DNA of 39,448 nt from Eubacterium sp. GTDB lineage: Bacteria > Bacillota > Clostridia > Lachnospirales > Lachnospiraceae. Each line of letters opens with the position of its first letter. Positions within the stretch are counted from its first letter, which is position 1. The DNA is taken from the NCBI GenBank assembly GCA_024684035.1, contig JAIKXQ010000041.1, positions 1-39,448 on the forward strand. Reading direction: 5' to 3'. Both the position numbers and the translations under genes were made by a program. The notes beneath the pieces are model-generated. The model ran no database searches. It saw nothing but the letters and a program-made list of their open reading frames with translations, and was not told where the DNA came from. Positions 1 to 8,200 of this stretch are shown in pieces.

Positions 1-218
1 CCGGCCATCCAAGTCTCTGGTTGCATTTTGTTTCTCTTTTTCCTAAATGTTGCTACTGTTCCGTTTCTTGCATTTCCAGTTGCTGCTCTGTACTGCTGTT
101 GTGTTTCTTTGTAGCCTTTTGTTTCCTTGTTCCACTTTTTCAGACAGATGCTTCCTAATTCACCTGTTTCAGGAACAGTACCTATTATAGCAACCATAAG
201 AAACAAATTCCATATCAT
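1..218 (-). CDS. Possible partial hypothetical protein running off the left edge
   Basis: Reading the minus strand from an ATG at 218, the frame stays open for 72 codons to the window edge. The predicted product starts with a short hydrophobic stretch (MIWNLFLMVAIIG) and then becomes very basic and rich in Lys, Thr, Gln and Arg. A purine-rich run with AAGG precedes the ATG but is a weak ribosome site. Codon use is AT- and AAA/ACA-rich, unlike the GC-rich genes nearby. I do not recognise a family. It could be the start of a real gene continuing beyond the window, or a chance open frame. Confidence 0.3.
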   Translation of the reverse strand, partial: MIWNLFLMVAIIGTVPETGELGSICLKKWNKETKGYKETQQQYRAATGNARNGTVATFRKKRNKMQPETWMA

Positions 219-690
219 GGATCTACCTTTTTTTTTACCGAAGCTAGTATTTCTGCACATAGACGTATAGTTTTTATTGTGCACTATTGTGGTAACATAA
301 GGCATCTCGGTCACACATGCAGTGTCTAGTATGTGATTATGCGATTTTGCTGCTCATTTCTTGTCCTTTTGGTATTATTCAGGCACAAATCGCATGTCAT
401 TTATATCAGATTTATGTCCTCGTCATAAAAATATCATTTTCGTGTACCGTGATTTTTCACCTGCGAAAAGCCCTTATTTTAAGCCATTTCGGAAACTTTC
501 GTAATCGTTTTCGTGCGTTCGGCACGGTTTTGCACAGTTATTATTCCTGATATTCAGTTGATTATGGTATGGCTTTTACCCTGTTTTTGTGAAATAATAT
601 ATACAACTTTAAAATATTTTGTTAAAACGGCAACAATATGGTCACTTGATTATATTATTTCCGTGACACACACATGAATGGGGGAATTTT
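219..690. other. AT-rich intergenic spacer upstream of the xylanase
   Basis: No credible gene is visible. A 77-codon plus-strand open frame at 317-550 lacks a ribosome site and family resemblance. A small hairpin (CGTGC, loop GTTCG, GCACG) lies near 512-526 followed by GTTTT, too weak to call a terminator. The last 100 bases are very AT-rich and end in a strong ribosome site (GGGGGAA), so the xylanase promoter is presumably here, but I cannot fix its -35 and -10 boxes with confidence. Confidence 0.5.
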
Positions 691-2577
691 ATGAAAACAG
701 CAGGTAACAAATGGTGGAAACGATTGCTGTCTCTTTTGTGCATGTTTGCCATGGTTCTGGGCACCATCGCCGGGGCCGGTGCCCAGACTAGCGCGGAGGC
801 AGCAACCCAGACGCTTCTGAACACCTACGGTGTCACCTTCAAACACTCGGGCACCTGTATCAATCTGTATCAGTTAAAGGACGCCGGTCAGCTGGCGGCT
901 CTGAAGAGAGACTACAACAGTATCACTCTGGAAAACGAGATGAAACCGGATTCTCTGATGTGGGGAAGCGGCACCCTGAGTGTGAGCCAGGCAAAGAACC
1001 AGGGCTACTACATTCCGGACAACTACAAGGAGAGTCTGGTGCCTACCATTAATTTCGGTACTGTAGACCAGGTTCTGAAAATCTGCCACGACAACGGCAT
1101 CAAAATGAGAGCCCACACGCTTCTCTGGCACTCACAGACGCCTCACAGATTTTTCCATCAGAACTACAACGAGTCCCAGGGCTTTGTAAGCAAGGATCAG
1201 ATGGACGCCCGTCTGGAGATGTATGTCAAGACGGTAATGAACCACGTATACACCGGCAGCTACGGCGACGTCGTCTATGCCTGGGATGTGGTAAACGAGT
1301 ACATCCACGCCACCAATTCCGACTGGGAGAGAGTCTACGGAAAAATGGGCAACTACCCGTCCTTCTGCAAAAAGGCTTTCCAGTTCGCCTATGAAACTCT
1401 TGAGTACTTCAAGAGAGCAGATTCGGTCGAGCTCTTCTGGAACGACTACAACACCTATATGGATGCGGACAAGGAACTTGCCATCGTCAACTGGATCAAC
1501 GGAGAGAAGAAGATCTGCTCCGGTATCGGAATGCAGTCTCATGTAGGAACCAACTTCCCGTCTCCGGACTATTACTGCTCGGCTCTGAATAAGTTCCTGG
1601 CCGCAGGCTACAAGGTTCAGATCACAGAGATCGACGTCTCCAACAGTGAACAGCAGGATTTCGACAACTACGTATACAAACTCTTCCAGGGTATCTGCGC
1701 GGCACAGAAAAAATACGGTCGAATCACCGGTATCACCTGGTGGGGTCTCTCCGATCAGACTACCTGGATCGATAACCAGAAACCCCTGCTGTTCTCCTCT
1801 CCCGGAGTTCCGAAGTCCTGCTATTACAAGGTTCTGCAGGCCTACACTGAAGCTTTCGGACAGGGTGGCGTCGTTCCTACAGCAGCACCCACTGCTACTC
1901 CGAAACCCACTGCGGCTCCAAAACCGGTTGTTGACCCGGCTTCCGCAGCGAAGGTTGCCGAGGGCTGGTACTACATCAAGAATGTAAATGCCCAGAAATA
2001 TCTGACAGTAAAGGACAATCAGGCGAAAAACGCCACAAACATCGAGCTGTCCACAGGTAGCGGCAGCAACGGTCAGAAGTGGTATGCTTCCTACAACAAT
2101 GACGGCTACCTCACACTGAAATCCAAAGTAGGCGACTTCAACACCGACATTGCTTACGGAAAAGATGAAGACGGCGCAAACGTTCAGATTTACGAGAACT
2201 ACGGCGGCGAGGCTCAGCAGCTTCTCCTGAAGAAAGCTTCCGGCAACAACACCTACTACATCTTCACCAGATGTTCCAACGGAACCAAAGCATTCGACGC
2301 TGAGGAGTCCGGAAAGACTGATGGAACCAACGTAATCCAGTGGTCCTACAACGAGGGCACGAACCAGCAGTGGGTATTCGAGGCCATCGCCCAGCCCACA
2401 GCCACACCGAAACCTACGGCTACTCCGAAGCCGACAGCTACACCGAAGCCAACCGCTACGGCAACGCCGAAACCCACAGCAACGCCCAAGCCAACGGCTA
2501 CTCCGAAACCAAGACGGACAGTGAAGTACACTGCCATCGATCTGGACGGAGATGTAAGCCTGGGAAGACTGTTCTGA
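691..2577 (+). CDS. Secreted GH10 endo-1,4-beta-xylanase with ricin-type (CBM13-like) module
   Basis: Hydrolyses internal beta-1,4 bonds of xylan outside the cell. Residues 1-38 form a signal peptide (basic KWWKR, hydrophobic core, Ala-rich cleavage region). The GH10 barrel spans about 40-390, with NEMKPDSLMW at 82-91, RAHTLLWHS in the 140s, acid/base Glu203 in WDVVNE, nucleophile Glu313 in QITEID, and ITWWGLSD near 348-355. A Pro-Thr linker (about 395-416) leads to a ricin-type beta-trefoil (about 425-567) ending in the QQW motif typical of this fold. A second PTATPK linker (568-606) is followed only by a 21-residue basic/acidic tail, so a further C-terminal module may have been lost. ATG at 691 follows GGGGGAATTTT. 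The gene stands alone and ends at a strong hairpin. Confidence 0.95.
   Translation: MKTAGNKWWKRLLSLLCMFAMVLGTIAGAGAQTSAEAATQTLLNTYGVTFKHSGTCINLYQLKDAGQLAALKRDYNSITLENEMKPDSLMWGSGTLSVSQAKNQGYYIPDNYKESLVPTINFGTVDQVLKICHDNGIKMRAHTLLWHSQTPHRFFHQNYNESQGFVSKDQMDARLEMYVKTVMNHVYTGSYGDVVYAWDVVNEYIHATNSDWERVYGKMGNYPSFCKKAFQFAYETLEYFKRADSVELFWNDYNTYMDADKELAIVNWINGEKKICSGIGMQSHVGTNFPSPDYYCSALNKFLAAGYKVQITEIDVSNSEQQDFDNYVYKLFQGICAAQKKYGRITGITWWGLSDQTTWIDNQKPLLFSSPGVPKSCYYKVLQAYTEAFGQGGVVPTAAPTATPKPTAAPKPVVDPASAAKVAEGWYYIKNVNAQKYLTVKDNQAKNATNIELSTGSGSNGQKWYASYNNDGYLTLKSKVGDFNTDIAYGKDEDGANVQIYENYGGEAQQLLLKKASGNNTYYIFTRCSNGTKAFDAEESGKTDGTNVIQWSYNEGTNQQWVFEAIAQPTATPKPTATPKPTATPKPTATATPKPTATPKPTATPKPRRTVKYTAIDLDGDVSLGRLF
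2395..2514 (+). repeat. Tandem repeat encoding the PTATPK linker
   Basis: A run of degenerate 18-base units encodes repeated PTATPK hexapeptides, with one shifted PTATATPK unit. It links the ricin-type module to the short tail of the xylanase. Such flexible, often O-glycosylated linkers join modules in extracellular enzymes and expand or shrink by slippage. Confidence 0.85.
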
Positions 2578-2614
2578 ATGGATTTGTTTCTTAATTATTT
2601 TTGATCAGAAAACG

Positions 2615-2650
2615 GGAGAGGATGTCGCATTGCGACATCCTCTCCTTTTC
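2615..2650 (+). terminator. Intrinsic terminator after xylanase (copy 1 of a repeated hairpin)
   Basis: Arms GGAGAGGATGTCGC and GCGACATCCTCTCC pair perfectly around a 3-base loop, then TTTTC follows. The stem and its downstream flank are nearly identical to hairpins at 3566 and 5186. Confidence 0.85.
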
Positions 2651-2701
2651 ATTACCAGGATTCTATTTTTCTAAAACGCGCAAATAATCCCAAGAGGATT
2701 A

Positions 2702-2730
2702 TTGAATATTACGATAATATTTGCTATAAT
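2702..2730 (+). promoter_or_regulatory. Promoter of the antitoxin/GNAT operon with embedded inverted repeat
   Basis: A -35 box TTGAAT (2702-2707) and an extended -10 box TGCTATAAT (TATAAT at 2725-2730) are separated by exactly 17 bases. Between them sits a perfect inverted repeat, AATATTA-CGA-TAATATT (2705-2721). An inverted repeat inside the promoter ahead of an antitoxin-like gene suggests autoregulation; this role is inferred. Confidence 0.65.
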
Positions 2731-2782
2731 ATATTTTAATTAGTATACAGTGTGTCGACATTATCATCAAGGAGGTGTTTTC

Positions 2783-2974
2783 ATGGCTACATCAAGTATT
2801 TTTCACAACATAATCATAGACGACCCAAGGAAAGCAGAAGCTTTTATCTCCGCAATAGAAGCCTCTATAGCCGATCCCTATATGCCGTCCGATTTACATG
2901 CGATCAAGCCGGAGGATGATCCGGATAAAATTCGACAAATCATTGATCTATGGAAGAGGGAAGCAGGTGATTGA
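2783..2974 (+). CDS. Small antitoxin-like protein preceding a GNAT acetyltransferase
   Basis: A 63-residue acidic protein that begins MATSSIF and carries the pattern IDDPRKAEAFISAIEAS, common in small Clostridial proteins encoded just before GNAT-type acetyltransferases. The start at ATG 2783 is chosen because AAGGAGGTG lies just upstream; a longer frame from 2750 has no such site. Its TGA stop overlaps the TTG start of the next gene by four bases, pointing to translational coupling as in type II toxin-antitoxin operons. No DNA-binding motif is obvious by eye. Antitoxin function is inferred from size, charge, gene order and the inverted repeat in the promoter. Confidence 0.65.
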   Translation: MATSSIFHNIIIDDPRKAEAFISAIEASIADPYMPSDLHAIKPEDDPDKIRQIIDLWKREAGD

Positions 2975-3552
2975 TTGACACCGTTATTTTTAACATCCTC
3001 GATTTCATTGACAGTGGTGATTCTTCTGTCGTTAAACATATGCTCGCCACATTTTCATCACCTCTTAATCCCTCAATCGAAGATTTTATCCATAACAAAG
3101 CAATCGACTTTGCCAAAGGAAAACTATCCGTCACTTATCTTGTGAACGATAAAGATACCGGAAACATTCTTGGATATTTCACTCTTACACATAAGTCTCT
3201 CATCCTAAATGGACATAACCTTTCTCGTACCGCCAGAAAGAAACTGGCGAGATACTCCAGACTGGATTCTTCTACCGGAAACTACATGGCTTCCGCCTTC
3301 CTGCTTGCCCAGTTCGGCAAGAACTACACCCTAGACAAAGCAAATCGAATCGACGGTTCCGAACTAATGCAGCTGGCCACAGGTGTTCTGCTCCATGTAC
3401 AGCATCAGATCGGCGGCGGTATCGTGTACCTTGACTGCGAAGACAATGAACACTTGACCTCATTTTATAGTAAGCAAAATTTCAAGGTATTTGATGATCG
3501 ATACTCATCCAGCGACAAACAAAACTTCGTTCAATTTATTCGATTTTTCTGA
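2971..3552 (+). CDS. GNAT-family acetyltransferase, putative toxin
   Basis: A 193-residue protein with a GNAT-like fold signature: a strand pair (SVTYLVNDKDTGNILGYFTLT), a central helix region, and the C-terminal GGGIVYLDCED...FYSKQNFKVF segment typical of acetyltransferases (late beta strands with FY.KN.F). The acetyl-CoA loop, normally R/QxxGxG/A, appears degenerate (RIDGSEL), so activity is uncertain. It starts at TTG 2971, overlapping the previous stop. Toxins of this type (TacT/AtaT group) acetylate aminoacyl-tRNA and block translation; assignment to that role rests on the paired small gene and is inference. The pair has its own promoter and terminator. Confidence 0.7.
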   Translation: MIDTVIFNILDFIDSGDSSVVKHMLATFSSPLNPSIEDFIHNKAIDFAKGKLSVTYLVNDKDTGNILGYFTLTHKSLILNGHNLSRTARKKLARYSRLDSSTGNYMASAFLLAQFGKNYTLDKANRIDGSELMQLATGVLLHVQHQIGGGIVYLDCEDNEHLTSFYSKQNFKVFDDRYSSSDKQNFVQFIRFF

Positions 3553-3565
3553 GTCTTACATAAAA

Positions 3566-3598
3566 AGGATGTCGCGACGCGACATCCTCTCCTTTTCC
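3566..3598 (+). terminator. Intrinsic terminator after GNAT gene (copy 2 of repeated hairpin)
   Basis: Arms AGGATGTCGC and GCGACATCCT with loop GAC, followed by TCTCCTTTTCC. The loop differs from copies 1 and 3 but the stem and 3' flank match. Confidence 0.8.
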
Positions 3599-3635
3599 TT
3601 CGCTCATCAAAAACAATGATAAAATATTCCGTCTA

Positions 3636-3681
3636 TGATACAATAAACGATATTATATTTGATACATTAAATGACGATATA
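3636..3681. repeat. Imperfect direct repeat upstream of the AlbA/Schlafen-type gene
   Basis: Two related AT-rich units, TGATACAATAAACGATATTA (3636-3655) and TGATACATTAAATGACGATA (from 3660), lie in the promoter region of the downstream regulator-like gene. They could be operator half-sites for its C-terminal winged helix; this is inference. Confidence 0.4.
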
Positions 3682-3733
3682 TTGATAAGAGAAAAGCGTT
3701 GAAAATCAGTAACTAACCACGTGGAGAAAGGAT

Positions 3734-5167
3734 ATGCTACTCATGGAAACCAGAGAATCCGAAATACTGGAGTTTAAGAAATCCACCGCACAATTAAAGG
3801 AAGCAGTCATTTCGCTATGTGCCATGCTGAACAAGCACAACAAAGGCGTAGTCTATTTTGGCATTAAGGATGATGGAACCGTCTGCGGACAGCTGATCGG
3901 CAAGAGAACAACTGCTGACATTTCCCATGAAGTCCGGAATAATCTGAAACCGATTCCGGAGGTTTCCATCACCATTGAGACTTTCGAAGACAAGGATCTC
4001 ATAAAGGTCAGCGCCAACGGGTCTGACACGCCGTATTCCGCCTATGGCAGATACTACACCCGAATGGATGATTCAGATATCTATATGGATTCCGCTCAAC
4101 TCCGGAAATTCTTTGAATCCAAGAGTAATACCTACTCCCATTGGGAAGAGGAAATAACGCCTTACGGAATTGAAAAAGTAAATGAAGATGAACTGATCCG
4201 CTTCATCCGGGATGCCAACGATACCGGCCGTCTGAATTATATCTACCGAAACGCCGAGGAAGCCCTGAACAAACTGAATCTGATGAACGAGGAGGGTCAT
4301 CTCAATATGGCCGGTTATTATCTCTTCGGAAATGACGGTCCTGTATTATTGAAAGAAGTTGTCTATCCGACGGATGAACGGCAGTATTTCACAGATCTCA
4401 AACAGTTCAACGGCAATATTCTGGAGTGTATCCGGGAAGGCCTGAAGTATATTCAGAACAATATCCATTATCACGCTGCGATTGTCGGCACACGACGCGA
4501 AGAGACTCCGGAAATTCCGGTAGAAGCCTTGAAAGAGATTCTGATCAATTCCTTTGCCCACTGTCGATATCAAAAAGGTGACTACAACGAAATCTCCATC
4601 AGCAGATCCAACGTACGCATCTATAATCCCGGCAGTATCCTAAACGATACGAGTCCAAGGGACTTCGCCTCTGGAAAAGTCGGCAGTAAGATCCGCAACC
4701 CTCTGATCGCCACCGTTCTCTTCAAAAATGGCCTGATTGATGCCTTCGGTACCGGGTTCGATCGAACCTTTCATTTGTGTTCCCGGTTCTCCGTTAATTA
4801 TGAGTATTGGAATGATGAATACGGGTTTACTTTTGTCTTCAAGCGGAGCAACGCCTATGATCGATCAGACGTCACCGGCAATACCTCCTACGATCCGCCA
4901 TCGAATTTTTGCGGTGGACAATATGATCACTTTATCTCTCCAAGACCGACGTACACGGTCAAAGAACCCGCCGGTGTATATTTGTCCGCGACGGACTCGC
5001 AGATCCTGGAATATCTGCGCCATAATTCTCATGCCACCATCGTTCAAATCTCCGCTGCCATCGGAAAATCCACTGCCACCACCCATCGCCATCTCGACCT
5101 TCTGGTTGAGGCCAGAATGCTGGAACGGATCGGATCGAGAAAGACCGGATACTGGAAAGTGCAATAA
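3734..5167 (+). CDS. AlbA/Schlafen-type ATP-binding transcriptional regulator
   Basis: A 477-residue protein with three parts. Residues 7-120 form an AlbA_2/Schlafen-like domain (SEILEFKKS at the front, VVYFGIKDDGTVCG, YYTRMDDSDIYM). Residues about 262-350 resemble the HATPase_c_4 region of this family (ALKEILINSFAH, RIYNPGSI, NPLIATVLFKNGLIDAFGTGF). Residues 420-475 form a winged helix-turn-helix (DSQILEYLRHN, IGKSTATTHRHLDLLVEARML). Family members are usually annotated as ATP-binding or RecG-like regulators; their ligands are rarely known. GGAGAAAGG precedes ATG 3734; a second ATG at 3743 is an alternative. The gene sits alone between copies 2 and 3 of the repeated terminator, next to a toxin-antitoxin-like pair, which suits an accessory island. 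Confidence 0.85.
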   Translation: MLLMETRESEILEFKKSTAQLKEAVISLCAMLNKHNKGVVYFGIKDDGTVCGQLIGKRTTADISHEVRNNLKPIPEVSITIETFEDKDLIKVSANGSDTPYSAYGRYYTRMDDSDIYMDSAQLRKFFESKSNTYSHWEEEITPYGIEKVNEDELIRFIRDANDTGRLNYIYRNAEEALNKLNLMNEEGHLNMAGYYLFGNDGPVLLKEVVYPTDERQYFTDLKQFNGNILECIREGLKYIQNNIHYHAAIVGTRREETPEIPVEALKEILINSFAHCRYQKGDYNEISISRSNVRIYNPGSILNDTSPRDFASGKVGSKIRNPLIATVLFKNGLIDAFGTGFDRTFHLCSRFSVNYEYWNDEYGFTFVFKRSNAYDRSDVTGNTSYDPPSNFCGGQYDHFISPRPTYTVKEPAGVYLSATDSQILEYLRHNSHATIVQISAAIGKSTATTHRHLDLLVEARMLERIGSRKTGYWKVQ

Positions 5168-5185
5168 ATGCAATAAAGATAATGA

Positions 5186-5222
5186 AGAGGATGTCGCATT
5201 GCGACATCCTCTCCTTTTCTTT
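5186..5222. terminator. Convergent intrinsic terminator (copy 3 of repeated hairpin)
   Basis: Arms AGAGGATGTCGC and GCGACATCCTCT around ATT, followed on the plus strand by CCTTTTCTTTTT. It ends the plus-strand regulator gene and lies directly beside the stop of the convergent ABC gene, so it may serve both. Confidence 0.8.
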
Positions 5223-8200
5223 TTACTCTGTCCGCAGTGCGGTGACCGGATCGCTCTTGGCGGCTTTGCCCGAGGGCATGAGACCTGCGATCATGGTGAG
5301 AATCACGCTGAGGATAATCAGGCCGATGGCTGCTCCCACGGGGAGTACGGCCTTGATGTCTTCCACCTTCGTCGCTGCCCGGATGATGATATTGGTGGGT
5401 ATAAGCAGTATTCCCGTGACGGTGATACCGATGATTCCCGCCAACAGGCCGGTGATAAAGGTCTCGGCGTTGAATACCTGAGCCACGTTGTGTTTGGAGG
5501 CCCCGATCGCCCGGAGGATTCCGATCTCCTTGCGTCTCTCCAGGACGCTGATGTAGGTAATGACTCCGATCATAATGGAGGAAACCACCAGGGAGATTGC
5601 CACAAAGGCAATGAGCACGTAACTGATGGCGTCAATGATCTTCGTCACAGATTTCATCATGGTCGCCACCACGTCTGTGTAGGTGATGACCTTGTCCTCC
5701 TGGCCTTCCTTCTCCATCCGTTTGTTGTAATCGTCCAGAATCTTCACCACGGAGTTCTTCGCCTTGAAGTCCTTCGCGTAGATATAGATGCTGGTGGGTT
5801 TCTCGGGGTCTGCGTAGCCAAGCTTCGTCAGGTTATTGTCCAGGCTGTTTTTCTCTCCGGAGAACATGGATGAGAGAAGTTCTTCGATCTGACCCGCATC
5901 CATATTTGTAGAGATCATCTTCGCGAACATATCCGGCTCCACCTTGAACATATCCTCGATGCTTCCGCTCAAATTGTTCATGGTCTCCGTAAGTGCCTGT
6001 GTCAGGACCTTTTCCAGCTGTCCCGCCACACTGCCCATGACATTCTGGAGAGCTCCGCCGATCTGGCTGGAAAGTGCTCCGGCCATACCACTCATGGTAT
6101 CAGAAAAAACCGCAGCCAGATTCTGTTCCAGACCGCTGGTGTCGATCATTTGGCTTGCGGCGCCGGTCATCGCTTTTTTCGCCTCGTCCGTATTCAGATA
6201 TTTCAAAAAGGCATCTCCGATTTTCGAGGGCTGTGGCGCGTCATGTGTTTTTGCGTACTCCTCATATCCGGAGACAAGCGCAGAAGTAAACCGTTGCAGC
6301 TGCTCACTGGTGATATCGATGTTGCGGAGTTTTTCGGTTATGGTAGCCGACGCGGCTGCGATTGTCGACTGACTGCCGGATGACGGATCGGAAAGATATC
6401 TGTTCAGAGTGTTTCCGTCCGCAGGATTAAGTCCGTTCAGCACCGCCCACTGGTTGTAGCTGTTCAGAATCTGCACCAGCATGGAAGACACATCTTCTGT
6501 GGTGACAGCCTCTGCGTTGCTCTCGGACAGAATCTGTTCCAACTGTTTCCGGATCGTCTCCTGCCCGTCAGTGCTCCAGAGATAATCGCGAATGGCGTTG
6601 TTCAGTTTCGACAGATCGGTGGAGGGATCCTTTGCCGCGTACTCGCCGAAGCCGGTGAGGATCGTGGAAAAAAGGCTCTCCAGTTCCTTCCGGGTGGCAG
6701 TGATCCGGACTCCGGAGAGCAGTTCGCCGATCTGATCGGCGTCCATGGAAGGCAGAGAATCCTGAAGTGCCCCGGGATCGATCATGCTTCCCAGATCCAT
6801 ATCGCTGAAGTCGATTCCGCTCATATCCATACCAGAAAGGTTCAGGCTGCCCGGGTCAAGTCCTGCGCCGGTCTTATCCGAAGCTCCTTTCAGCTCGTCA
6901 GTATTCACAGAAAAAGCATCCTTGATGGCATTCTCATCCACCGAGAAGAGTTTGCTCATATCGAAGCTCTCGTTGGCATCCTCATCGAATTTTTTGCCCG
7001 TGAACACATTGATATCCCGATCCTTCAGCTGTGCCCGAACCACCGGACTGTCTGAGGCCTGCTTCATGATGTCCTCAATGAGACCGTGCGGGTAGGCGAT
7101 GCCCTGCTGAAGAGAGCGCACGGTGGTTCCCTTCTTCGGCTGAACGATCCCGACGATGGTGAGATCCCTGCCCTTCTTCACAAGCTTCTTCAGATACTCT
7201 TCGTTTTTCGATTTGTCGGTCCAGACCTTGTACTCTTTATCGTACTCATAATAATCGGTACTTGAGACTTCCTTAAAGGTTCTGCCCAGGAACGTCTCGT
7301 AGGTGTAGTATTCTTCTTCGCTGTCCGTGGATGAAGACGACGTGACGCCCACACCCGTCGGTGCCTTCGTATTCGTCGGTGCTGTTGAAGCCTGCTTTGC
7401 ATTCTGTGTTTCTGTGATCGACGGAATAACTGAAATCTGCGTCGGGGTCGGCGTGCTCATGCTGTCCGTAAATGCCGCAATCTTATCCTGAAGAATCTTC
7501 TCATCCTTGATTCCTAACTGATAGAGCAGCACATCGCTGACCGTTCCGTCTCCCGCAAGAACCAGCACCAGCTCATTGTTGTTCTCCGGCCAGTGGCCGG
7601 CTTTCACATCATAATTTTCTTCGTAGAGATCGTCGGATTCCGGAAGCGCAGAAAAAAAATTACTGCCCAGAGTTCCGCTCATCATACTACTGAAATCCAT
7701 TCGCCCCGTAGCCAGCGAGCTGAACATGTTGTTGGGGTTGAGCTGAAAGATTTTGGTTTTCTCCTGTGTTGATGCTTCGCCTGTCCCCGTGGAATCTGTC
7801 GGCTCACTCTTCGCCTCCTCCATCCGGTAGATTTGCGGGGTGATGCCGTAGTTGTACTCGATGGCATTGACATACTTGTCCACGCCACTGTCGCCGCTGT
7901 CGAAATATTTTTTCAGGGACGCAAGATCATTGTTGCTGACACCGGAAAAAAGGGAGTCGGCCATTTTCATCACACCGATTTTCCCCTTCGGAGGTTCGGA
8001 GGAGCTTTCTGTTTCCGCAGCCTTTGCACTGCTGTCGTCCGTTCCCATCATGAGACTGGTGAGATCATATCCCTGTTTTTCGATCTGCAGAGGATACTGG
8101 GCTAGAGCTTCCGCCTCCTGGGCGTCGATGTAGCGGTTGGCTCCACTGGAAAGCGCCATGATCATGGCGATACCGATGATTCCGATGGAGCCCGCAAAGG

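Noticed and set aside
317-550. 77-codon plus-strand open frame
   Set aside because: No ribosome site, no domain-like pattern and AT-rich spacer composition.
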